From Ornithodoros turicata (Eukaryota; Arthropoda; Arachnida; Ixodida; Argasidae), in NCBI RefSeq assembly GCF_037126465.1, contig NC_088206.1, positions 28,212,790 through 28,276,789 on the forward strand: a stretch of 64,000 nt of DNA, written 5' to 3'. The notes beneath the pieces are model-generated. The model was given only the letters and a program-made list of their open reading frames with translations, was not told the origin of the DNA and made no database searches. How positions within the stretch are numbered: the first letter of the stretch is position 1; every line of letters starts with the position of its first letter. A program made the position numbers and the translations under genes. Positions 33,656 to 44,006 of the stretch are shown here, piece by piece.

Positions 33656-33970
33656 ATGTCGGGCATAACACGGTGTTACGTTCCTGGCTGTACGAACACG
33701 TCAGGCGCTAACCCAGAAGTGACATTCCACAAGCCCAGGGACAGCAACGCAAAACGAATGTGGGAGGCAGCACTCGTCAGCAGACATCCTGATCTACAAG
33801 GAGAAGTAATACATGTGTCTCGCATCTGTTCTTCACATTTTGCGGACGACGCGTACATGGAGACGGATTCTCTGCAAATCCGCCTTGGGGTGCCGCGAAG
33901 AAAGCGGCTGAAGCTTGACGCCGTTCCCACAATATTTCCAGAACGAAGAGAACAACTGTCGTCTGCTGAG
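33656..33970 (+). CDS. THAP-domain exon (exon 1)
   Basis: A 105-codon exon ending at a consensus donor GAG|GTGGGT. It holds the whole THAP zinc finger including the downstream basic 'RRKRLKL' and AVPTIFP. Reading through the donor continues 47 more codons in frame to a stop at 34111, so an unspliced form would also be open. Confidence 0.85.
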
Positions 33971-36900
33971 GTGGGTGACAGCTTTCGTATGTGTCAAATA
34001 GGAGCCCGCAAAAGGAAAAGGGGATGTAGCTTACACACGTTCCTCGGCATTCGTTTGCACGGTACGAGCATTCGCGAGAGAAGCTATAGCATTGGAACAG
34101 CCTGCTATTAATGCTTACTGAAAATGCCTCTTATAGAAGAGGCTGTTGGTAGAGTATATGCGAAAGCATTTAACCCACGGGCGTACCGATAGGGAGGGAC
34201 GGGGCCCCAACTGGAGCTCCAAGGTAGCTTGTGGAAATTGTGCGCTCTTTAGTCATAGGTCGTAATGATCATCCTCAGATGTCATAATAGGAACCTCTGA
34301 ACATCCGCACAGTCCACAATGTCCGACTTCAGAATTAGAGGTGGCATGTGTGCGTGGGCTGGGGGGGAGGGGGGCACGCTTGTCCCCCCTCCCCCCCTCT
34401 GGAAAAAATACTGGGAACGCCCATGCTTCAACCACGCATCGCTGAGAAAGGGTGGTTTTATCCCCTGTACGGTCCCATTCAGTGTAGATTTGCCCCGTAA
34501 ATATGCATGCGAGACACGCCTTCAAAGTTTTGTATTGGAAAAACGGCTTGCATGATTAAAAAGTGATATAGCAGCAGAAAAATAATGGTTTTGTTTACAG
34601 GTCCAGTCTGGTAGCTGCACTGAATCTGCTTCAAGTGGTACGTACAGTAGAAAACTCTCATAACATGCATTTATCTACTTGCATGACAAATACAGCTTCT
34701 CATGAGTCACGAGCTTCGCAAACTGCACTGATGTTCAGAGCTGTTTCAGTTGCAGATATTCCTGTTAGTTATTTTATTCCTGACTGTTATATAAAGTAAT
34801 AGGTATGACACAGTGTTTACATTGTAGACGTGGAAAGGACGGAATCAACAAGCGGTGTTAGTCCATGGTCCACCACCCTGCAATCCATGGCAGCGGCTGT
34901 TCCAGAAAGGGGTGTGTACGCAAACATTTATGGTCGCTATTGATTGAATTAATTTGAATGCATGGGTAATTACTTTTGAAATGTGTGGCTTTTCCTTGCA
35001 AATAATGGAGAACACCAATCTTATCATCTGACATATAGTAGCAGACTGATTTTTCGGCTGCCAATTACTTGGACTTGTTTGATGCTTCGGACTCCCACTG
35101 GGAACGGCGACCTTCACCGTAGGATTAATACATTTTGCGAGCGTTTTTCCAGACATATCGAAGGCTTGATTTTCCAGACCATAACGCTTGCGAAGAAGCA
35201 CCTACACCACTATTTTCAGCACTGCGGTGGCAACTTCGAAACTGCCATTTTAGATTATGCACTTGGATTGATAATTGGAGTCCTAGGCGAGACTACTTTA
35301 AAGCTTCCTAATCTTATACCCCTGTCACACGGTCAACGGAAAATGACAATCGACTAGAAGGCCTTCGGGATTTTATATCGCCTTTGAACTTAAATGGATT
35401 GTCTCGGTGCCACACGGGAAGTTTTTGATGGCCGTTGAAAGCTTCCGCATTTGGCCTTCAAAATGCTGCAGCGCGCCAATCGCGATGTAGCTCCTTCAGC
35501 TTCTTTTCGTCTGGCCACATTGTTTGTTGTTTATTGTTATTGTATTGTTTTGTTATTGTTATATCTTTGTGCTGTGGTTTGACTCCGCGTATCCTCTCGC
35601 AGGCGCCGGTGAAAAAAGCAGGGAAATGCATAATATGCAGACTAAATACAAACGTACCTTGAAAAAAAAAAGAATATGAAGCTTCCAATAAATACAAAAG
35701 CAGAAACCGCGTCAGGAAGTGTCGTCTGATGCAAAGAAATCTCGTTTACAGCGCATTTAAGGCGAAGACAATGTACCCGAGAGTGTAGGGATCCTCGTCC
35801 CGACGGCCTTCGAGACTTCGAGGGAGTTCTGTGGCTCTCCCTTGACCCACTTGACAGTCCGGCCGAAGGCCATCCCGAAACGCCGTGTGGCAGCGCACAA
35901 TTGGCAGCTGAGTCAATTGATAACAGCCCCAAAGGCCTTCGAGATGCCCGTGTGACAGGGGTATTACCTCTAGGTGACACCACGGCGGATTTTGGTAGTG
36001 GGGGGCGCTCTCCAGAGTTTGTTGGTGCACACTGTCGCTGTTTGTCAGCTTTCGACGCTATGGGGGTGTCTGTTGGGTCAATTGTACAGCCGGAAAGTGA
36101 GTCACACTCTGCAGACGATCACCTTGACCGTCAACAACTGTCGACCGCAGGCATGGTGAACGTGTTGTCGCTATTGTGAAATATACGTGACGAACCTATG
36201 AAGCTTGTGCAAATGCAAGCAGATATCATGACACGCAGGCGCCAGATGCAGTAGGGCACTTATTATAGACTTCTTTGGTGCAACTGTGCTGAAATAATGT
36301 TGAATTTAGTGATCGTCAGGCTTTGCGGACTGCTGTATTCCTTTTTGCCGCCTCGTCAAGTCTGGAAAATTGGTCTGCTACTGTACTTTGTTTTCATGGC
36401 TATATGATTTAATCTTAAAGGGGCACTAAGCAGTTTGACAAACATTGTCCAATTATTGTGAAAGAACTCCACATGAAAGAACGCTCACGATTTTGAAATA
36501 TGTAATCATTTACTTCTAGCGAGTGTATTTACCATGAAAAAATGCCAATCAAAGAGCATAATCTGTGTGAGTCTCTCCTTCATCCTTGGAATGGAGTCCC
36601 ATCACGATGTTCCAATGTATAGCAACGCTGCATTCTAGGCGGTGGAGACAGGGGAAGGTTTTGCTATCCCAGCCAATAACGCGTCCCATTGGGACAAGCT
36701 CGAACGAAGGAACCAGTTGCGGGAGCATCACGGTGACTTCGCGGAGCAATACAGGACTCGGAATGTAGTGCGCGCATGAAATGGAACATTGCAGGCTTTT
36801 GGTACGGTTTGAACTGGCTACCTTGGGATTGGCAGGTGGAAAGATATTTAGAATATACCTCACATCTCGATATTACAACAGAGCCAATGGATAAGCGTCC

Positions 36901-37686
36901 TGCATTTTGAATGGTTGATGGTACACAAGGTCAAAATGACACATGGATATTGTTGCCAGGGCATCGCGGAGCAGGGCATGAGCGCAAAAGAGTGCAGCAA
37001 ATATTAGGTAGATTTGGAGCCATTGTTTACTTTTTTTTGCGACAACAATTTTTGGAAAACATTCACTGTCGGTAGTGTATCACAATACATAAAAAAAAGG
37101 TACACCTTGTATGCCTGTTTATTGCCCCTTTAATTTGTATGCCTTTTGTGTATCTATCTTGTTTGTATGTCTTGTTCTTATGCTTTTTGTTTTTGTTTTT
37201 TCAGTACTAGTGCTGGATGAACTGCCCCTACCACCTTTGGAGCCCTACCAGATAGTCAGCCAATACGGCTTCCATTACATATTAGTGCCGCACACACCGT
37301 AATTCTCATCCGAAAAGGTTCAGCTCAAGAAAACACAGGCAGCTGTTCGGACATTGACTTGGTAATACTGCCGAGGATATTTTTTATTTATTAGATTATG
37401 TTGATGGCTTGACAGAGGAAACAGGCTCTTTATATGCTTAACTTACTATATGGTTTGCAGGAACTTCCACATGCCGAGTAGGGCAAGCCAGACAGACGTG
37501 AGCCTTCTGCCTTCTAGCACACTTCTCTTATCACAATCCAAACTAGCAATGGAACATCCGGAAGACAGCAACGTTGCAAGTGCAGAGTTGTCTGCAGGAC
37601 ATATTCCCCCACAGCTCATGGATGCACCAATATTTGATGAACCAGTGCCGACAGATGTGTTTGACACATCCGGTGTTCCTCCCTAG
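33656..37686 (+). CDS. THAP-domain protein, six-exon model, 292 aa
   Basis: A likely nuclear DNA-binding protein; THAP domains are zinc-dependent C2CH modules. Proposed exons: 33656-33970, 34601-34637, 34828-34911, 35974-36096, 37205-37298, 37461-37686. All junctions have AG/GT, all phases agree, and the sum is 879 bases (292 codons plus TAG). Residues 1-95 are a complete THAP domain: C7, C12, C58, H61, the invariant W36, and the closing AVPTIF at 89-94. The rest is Ser/Pro/acidic and unrecognised, without a transposase or coiled-coil. Two MITEs lie in introns (35317-35963, 36419-37129). Exon 1 is sure; the later exons rest on splice signals and phase and would need transcript data. Confidence 0.65.
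35317..35963. mobile_element. TTA-flanked MITE, 647 bp
   Basis: Ends TACCCCTGTCACACGG and CCGTGTGACAGGGGTA are flanked by TTA (35314-35316, 35964-35966). It carries several AAGGCCTTC/GAAGGCCTT blocks. PIF/Harbinger-like by target length. Its right end lies only 10 bases before the proposed acceptor of THAP exon 4. Confidence 0.8.
36419..37129. mobile_element. TTAA-target MITE, 711 bp
   Basis: Ends AGGGGCACTAAGCAG and CTGTTTATTGCCCCT between TTAA at 36415-36418 and 37130-37133. The right third matches 2940-3200. It lies in an intron of the THAP gene model. piggyBac- or Kolobok-type by target site. Confidence 0.75.
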
Positions 37687-38001
37687 TCCATGAATGGCTT
37701 GACACTGCTGTTGGATCTACATGGTATGATGTAGTATAACTTCGAGTGTATTTTATTGATGCATAATTGTTCTCAATACGCATTTTCATGAATTTAAGGA
37801 CCTCCTCCCCTACTTTGGACAACCTGATTTTGAAAGAAAGTTTACATGCAAATCTAAGGGCCCTTCCCACTTCGCTCACCCAATCGCGTAAGCATATCAC
37901 ATGGTTGTGAGTCAGTCGGTCACCTTTCATATTGCCTGAATGAGAGCCTCCTAATTTGCTGTGACTGAAAAGAAAGTTGCCATGATGAACCCAAAGATGG
38001 C
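37687..38001. other. Region after THAP gene stop
   Basis: No ORF. 'AAGGACCTCCTCCCC' at 37799 resembles a sequence near 38969, possibly element ends. No canonical AATAAA was noted just after the stop. Confidence 0.3.
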
Positions 38002-38009
38002 ATCATATT

Positions 38010-38365
38010 TAGACCCTGAAGTGTTCGGGTTTTATTTTTTTCCAAATTCGGGGGGTAAAATTCAGGTCAATCACTTGATGTCAAAAATTCATGCAAATTC
38101 GGGTGGAAAAATTACCATCAGACTGAATTTGGGCATAAATCGGGCTCTATTGTCGAACAAACGTTTGTTGTACAGCCTATCCAGAGTACCAGACGTTGAG
38201 ATCGACCGTGTATTTTGTGAAAAATTAGTATGTCATTGCCGTGAGGCGCCTAGCTTAGGAGCAGTTTTGCGGGTAGAAATCGGGTTTAACCCTAAACCGG
38301 TGAACCTCGATTCGGGGTGCGAATTCGGGGAAAAATCGGGTTTAACCCTAAAACTTCAGTGTCTA
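38010..38365. mobile_element. hAT-type MITE of the 'GAGCCTGAA' family, 356 bp
   Basis: Ends TAGACCCTGAAG and CTTCAGTGTCTA with a perfect 8-bp duplication ATCATATT (38002-38009 and 38366-38373). Interior CGGGTTTAACCC blocks match the copies at 7408 and 17499. Confidence 0.9.
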
Positions 38366-38373
38366 ATCATATT

Positions 38374-38880
38374 CCGTGCACTTCAAACAAAAGGTTGTGA
38401 CATCTCAGTTGATCATAGACTGGCTGAAAACTGTGTTGTTGCAGCGACCTGGCACACTTTTGCACATGCCGTCAGTATTGGACCCATCCCATGGCCACTT
38501 GACAGGCGAAGGGAAAGAGCTGTGCAAAAATGACATCAATGACTTGGTGGTTGTCCTTGGTGTTGCAGCCTTGAACGTTTTCATGAACAAGCATATTGAG
38601 AGAAACCACTGCACAGTTTTATCGAAGAATGGGCCAGCAGCTCAGAGCAGATACTGACCGGGAAAATACGAAGCGTGCTGCCAGGGGTCATCGTGCAGTG
38701 GGTATCTGACGCGTAGGACATACAACAAAATATTATTGAGGAGTCATTTAAGTGTGCCATGAGCAGTGCTTTGGATGGAACAGACTTTGCGAGGAACTTG
38801 GAGTCACCTGCGTAGATAGATGGCGGAAACGACTCAAGCAGTGAAGCTGTACATAGCTGTATTTAAATAATTAATCGTAA
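38374..38880 (+). pseudogene. pogo-type transposase remnant
   Basis: Broken frames give DDE/C-terminal pogo-like pieces. The most telling is at about 38735-38800, 'EESFKCAMSSALDGTD', which parallels 'IKSFKVTGISNNMDGTEDD' in the element at 61806-62679. A Ser/Asp-rich tail follows. Several stops interrupt it. Ends not defined. Confidence 0.6.
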
Positions 38881-39181
38881 TAAATAATTTGTTCTGTTCA
38901 GTGCATTAAACTTTGTTTATAATTTTTATTTACTTAAAATAGTGTTTCTAAGTTCCCTGTACTCAAATGTAAGGACCCTTCCCCAGTTTGGAGAGCCTCA
39001 TTTTGAAAAGGGGGGTCCTTAGAATCGAGAAAATGCACTAGTGCTAACTTAGCTAACACAAATGCTATCTTAGTGTAATCAACTGATGATGAAATGAATT
39101 ATATTTGGGGCTTTATATTGGTGAGACCAGTATGGTGATAGATGAATACTGTAGATGAATATTGCCACTTGAGGTTTTTTA
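38881..39181. other. No gene recognised
   Basis: Contains an inverted AAGGACCC...GGGGTCCTT pair at 38968-39022 that may be a worn element tip. Confidence 0.3.
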
Positions 39182-40534
39182 TAGATGTGTGCGAATATTG
39201 AAATTTTCGAATACGGATATCTGCAAACATTTTCCTTCGAATATCGAATATCCCATCGTAGGATAACTGCTTCTAAGACTTAAAAAAATCTTTCATGCAC
39301 AGTGAACACCTGTGTTGGCATTGTAAGTGCTGGTGAAACAGACAATTGAAGCAAAGGGCAATGACATGTTCAGAATGTGGGATGGTTTACTGAAGAACAC
39401 ATCTCAGAAGGAAAATGAAGGTAGCAAGTGCTCTTTTCTTGCACTGACAATGCCTTCCAAATTTGTTTGTAGGCAAGAAGGTGCACGGCTTCACAGTGCT
39501 CTGATGCATGATGTGACGCGAGACCACCATTCCTGACAGTAATGCAGAGTTTCGAACAGCCCCTTCATCAGCACAATAAAACCGCGATCCTCGATGATGT
39601 TGTATGGCTGTGCGTGTCACATGTCTGTGAGTGTTTCTGCGACGTTTGTGTTCAGCGCTTCTTTCATTTCAGAGAGAAAATCTGTGTGCGTGCCTCAAAA
39701 CTTTGTCACATCGATGCAGACGCGCAAAAGTCGAGAGCAAAATTGCACCATGCGAGCCGGGCTGAAGGCTATATGCGTCTTGCTGCCATCTGTAACAACA
39801 GTTAGCGCAGTTTCAAATTAATTTGCACCATTATTATCGCCCTAGTTGGCACCTTAACATCCAGTCGCACAGCGCCGGATTTGACGAAGCTGTGTCGAAA
39901 TATCGTCATGTCCCGCTCCTGGATTATTGCTGTCATCGCACGTGTCCATGATTCTATTACACTGACTACCACAAAACGCGTTCGAGGCTCAGGTTTTGGC
40001 TGTGCATGCAGTGGCATGGTGAACAGCAGTGTTCAGCTCAATGCCAACAAAATTTCGATATCTAACCAGAATCTTACTGAACTGTAGGCCTCACATGAAT
40101 GTTCAGATTTTGTTGGCAATCCACTAAAGCTACGACTGTGATGACAATGCACAAAGCGCAGCGTTGTTTCGCGTTTGGCTGGGGCGGACTTTAATGGCAG
40201 TTGCACACCACTGTGTACTGATTTCTGTTTCTGTTACCGAACGTGCAGCAATGCATTCGCAGATGAGTGTACCGCAAAAGCTTCGCGCATCTTTTTGCTG
40301 CTGTTCTACTATTCATGTTCGTCACTGTTACCGCAACACATAAATTCCGGCGTGCAGCCAGCAACAGCTTTGTAGTAAGCTGTTATAATACAAAGCTGTA
40401 TTCGAAAAAATTCTAATATTTGAACGTTAATGAATATTCGAAAACTTTGAATAGCAAATTTTTGAATACGAATCGAATCGAATATCGGAAATATTCGATT
40501 CATATTAGAAATCTGAAATATTCGCACACCTCTA
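39182..40534. mobile_element. hAT-type non-autonomous element, 1353 bp
   Basis: Ends TAGATGTGTGCGAATATT and AATATTCGCACACCTCTA are inverted repeats. The 8-bp flanks are GTTTTTTA (39174-39181) and CTTTTTTA (40535-40542), seven of eight matching. Subterminal TTCGAATA repeats are typical. No transposase is recognised inside. Confidence 0.85.
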
Positions 40535-40542
40535 CTTTTTTA

Positions 40543-41548
40543 ATGTCCATGTGGAGGATGATGAGCTTAAGTGACTTGTACCCTGCCACAAAGTTGCTAC
40601 TGTACTTGATCGGGTTTAAACCTGTGATCATTGGATCAGAAGCAGTTACCAGTGGATTCATTGAGGCTACCTTAAGATGAATAACATAGATGTATTACGC
40701 GAAGGTAAAAAATAGTCATTTCTTCCTGCATTATAGCCCACCTGATGCAAAGGACTGGACGTTTCATCTATCTGAACTAACAGATGGATTGGATACTGAA
40801 GAGTAAGCGTCGGACTTCTAAACCAATTTGAATTTTTACATTGAAACAATTTTTTTCCTAGTGACAAGTACGAGAAGGAGCATGATGTGCATCATTCTAA
40901 GTCTCGTGTGCATCAAACGTAAGTGCAGCATGCTCCCAAATATGCTGTGCTAAGATATAGAAATATTTGATTGCTTTTCAGGTTAAATCCTGAGGAATAT
41001 CTATATATGGTGGCATCATCTAATCTATGAGAGCTTCTACCCGGGTCCTTCTTGCGGTAGCAGTGACACTGACACAGAGTCTATGACAAGGAGGCGCATG
41101 TCTCAAGAGGCAACAGTTTACAGCTATAGCAGACCTTGTACGTGCTCCAGCCAGCCATGGGTGGAAGACAGGCGAATCTGGAACATTCTGCTCTATAGTT
41201 TTCTGTCATGAAGATAAGCAAGGCATTTTGTATCTTCGTCACAATGAAGGTACCAACGGAGGCAAAGTTTCCCTAGTGAATAGAACCAAGACATTTTGTA
41301 GCGTCTACACGATGGTGCCAACACTGACAGTGTCACAGTACCTCAGAAGACAGAAGCAGCACCTTTTTCATGCTGTGAATGATGTGAGTGCATTAATAAC
41401 TAGGGCCCTCTGTTTTAAGGTAAAACCCGTTTTAACCCCCGATTTGCATCATCACTTAGTGTAAAACTCTAAACGAACTTTGCAAAGTGCCAATTCAGCG
41501 TCCAATACGGGCACTGGAGATCACTAAGCATTGGACAGTCAGCACAGC
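40543..41548. other. No gene recognised
   Basis: An open stretch at 41200-41462 (from 'HEDKQGILYLRHNEG') looks exon-like in composition but matches nothing I know. It may be a piece of a transposon flanking the next structure. Confidence 0.3.
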
Positions 41549-42428
41549 GACTATCCTTGACTTTGCTGACCAAGAGCGAGGGAGGCTCTGCCCCCAAGTG
41601 GCGCGCCAATAGGAGGACTCTGGAGGCGGAGCGCTGCGGCCTCTACTCTTGCCTAATAGATGGCGCATCGGTAGCGCTCGGCTCGGGATATGTGAGCCGC
41701 TGTCGTCTGCTTCTTCCGGTAGAGCTACAACCTTGAAGCCTCTGCTCTCGCGTAAGAGATGGCGCAACATTGGCGCTCGGTAAGGGCACGTGTGGTCACC
41801 ATTAGAGCCACTAAATAAGCGTAGCTTATTCAGTGGCTCTAGTCACCATAACTTTGAGCCTCGACCTTGAGACTGGCCGGTAACCTAAATTCCGATGACG
41901 CGGCGATAGCAAACAATAGTGCATAGTTTTGACGATTATGCTTCATGGATATGTCATTACATTACCAAATTTGTGGCCAGTGCGACGTTTCACTCCGCTC
42001 TTTTGCGTAAACATTGTCTCAGCTCATGAAAAATGAAAGAAATATTTGTTCTACTCCTCGCACTGAAATAAATTATTTAAGATAATTGTACTGTGCGTTT
42101 CTTTTTTTCTTTTTGTAAGTAGTTACGCAAGTATGTAAAAAGGACAGAAATGTTGCTGCTTGTTCTACTCCTCGCACTGAAATAAACAATTTAAAATAAT
42201 TGAACCTCTAGGGGATAAGTCGAAAAATCCCAAATGGGAAAGGGGCCTGATATGATTGTCCGTCCCATTGACACACATGCATTTCCCGTTTTTTTTACCA
42301 TGCTGTAGCGGGCCAACAAATCGCAATAAGGTTTTCATTGGCAGGTGCATACTGGTATGTAGATGAAATTGCAACAAAACTAGTAAAAAGAGGATAAGTC
42401 GACTTATCCCCTTATTGCATACAGAGTT
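41549..42428 (+). repeat. Left inverted arm
   Basis: Carries the tip, the gene-like GC-rich first half, a TTGACGATTATGC block, two units of the ~115-bp tandem repeat (CTACTCCTCGCACTGAAATAA), and an inner GGGGATAAGTCGA/TCGACTTATCCCC-bounded segment (about 42213-42412). It differs from the right arm by the 39-bp insertion at 41803. Confidence 0.85.
41803..41841. mobile_element. 39-bp hAT-like micro-MITE
   Basis: Consists of almost nothing but inverted ends: TAGAGCCACTAAATAAGC and GCTTATTCAGTGGCTCTA, three bases apart. It is flanked by a perfect 8-bp duplication GTCACCAT (41795-41802 and 41842-41849). The matching place in the right arm (about 50998-51008) has no insertion and one copy of the target. 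Confidence 0.8.
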
Positions 42429-43299
42429 GGACCAGTTGGACGTGCGACGCATGCGCGGGCCGCGCCGCGCCGCCGCCATCATCTTTGGTGGCTCTCCGTG
42501 GTCAGAATACGCTTCGTGCAAAGCGTCCGCCGCGCCACGGAGAATCCTGGCGGCAGCCATAAGAACTTGTTGAGTCCGCTCGGTTCTCGAGGGTTATTCG
42601 TACGCTTTCAATATTCACCTTGCTTCGGTGACGCCGCGCCTGAGTTGATAGCTGCTAAAAGTAATGCCGCAACGAACTGTTGCGTCGTTGGGTGCACAAA
42701 TACGTACGAGAACGCCGGGCGTAGCAAAAAAATGGTCCCTGGTTGTGTGGGCAGAAAAATGGTCCCACATGTTCCTGCGCGCCCAAAAATACAGGGGCGT
42801 GGTTGCGGATAACTGATGAAACAAATCACAGCCGACCGAGTGTTACCACTCGCTCTCCCCATTCGTTGAAAAACGAGGCATAGGCCTTTTTCATCTGTTA
42901 ATAGATAATAAAATCTGCAGGTCATTCAATGAGTAACATAAAAGCGACATAATTCGCAGCACTAGTTGGCTAGCGATATCGTTCGCTGGATGCTAGTATT
43001 TCTCTACTGTTGGTCAGACACCAGTTTTGAGTTTATAAGTTTGAGCTTCATTGTAAAAGAAGAAAATAAAAGGAGACACGAGTTTTACAATTGTCCCCTG
43101 CAGCTTTTCCGTGTTGATGTTTATGGACAATGAAAGCTGTTGCCCTCTCACTCGGTGATTCATTGGCTCTTCAACTCCACTTCTGCTGACCTAGAAAGTA
43201 TGACAGAACAACTGTAAAAGCTGTCTGACCAACAATAGGAAAACACTAGCTTGAATTGGGAATCGTAACATTAGGTTGAATAGGGAACTACATCCAACG

Positions 43300-43301
<2 letters not shown>
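42429..43301. other. Interior segment with THAP exon fragment
   Basis: Bases 42653-42720 encode 'NAATNCCVVGCTNTYENAGRSK', the start of a THAP zinc finger (first two Cys), followed by unrelated sequence. It may be a truncated P/THAP element. Nothing else recognised. Confidence 0.5.

Positions 43302-43351
<50 letters not shown>
43302..43351. repeat. 50-base poly-C tract
   Basis: Fifty consecutive C. It could form an i-motif on this strand and a G-quadruplex on the other, or be an assembly artefact; its true length is uncertain. Open frames through it (poly-Pro or poly-Gly) are not genes. Confidence 0.9.
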
Positions 43352-43352
<1 letters not shown>

Positions 43353-43998
43353 TACAGCAAGTGTTAGGTGGGAGCCACTCGGCAATGCGCTCAATACAGC
43401 CGGTGCAGCGAATGTAATCGCTTTCCCGCCAAATCCACACGAACTGGACAGGAGTAGAAGATGAGTGTGGGCCGTCAAACGTACGTGTCACAAAATAAGC
43501 TACTCCATGAATTCCGTCTTTTTTTTTTGGCCAATGATCCTAATTGATTGCCGTAATCAGACCGCATATCGTTCGTGATGTATGTTTTCAATTCAGACAT
43601 GAACTTCCAACTAGCTTGGACCTTGTCGCTTTGTCCCGCTCAGGTAATGAGACTTCTGCATCCTTTTGGTGTGGGTGCAACCTTTGCAAAGTTACTGTAA
43701 AATGTATAAAAGAAAACACATGCAAGTGCAGTGCGCAGGAAGAAAAGCTAAAAAAAATTGTAATAACGCTGACAAACCTGCTTCTGCATATGGTCTTATG
43801 CCTTATTGACCGCTGAGGACAGAAATTAGTCGTTCTCAGTTTAAAGCGATTGAAACCGGCAAAATTACACAACCGATTCACACATTTTTGGTCTGCATGA
43901 CGCCCCCCACATACACTCTTGACTGGTTCCGATATCGGACGACTCATACGAAAAGTTCGCTTTCCCACCGCTACGTGGCCACGCAAAGCGCAGCCTTT
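43352..43998. other. No gene recognised
   Basis: Sequence between the poly-C tract and the P-type element. Together with 46559-46630 it was contiguous before that insertion. Confidence 0.35.
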
Positions 43999-44006
43999 AG
44001 TCAGTG

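Noticed and set aside
43276..43491. Overlapping ORFs with poly-Pro or poly-Gly
   Set aside because: They exist only because the 50-C tract has no stop codon in any frame.
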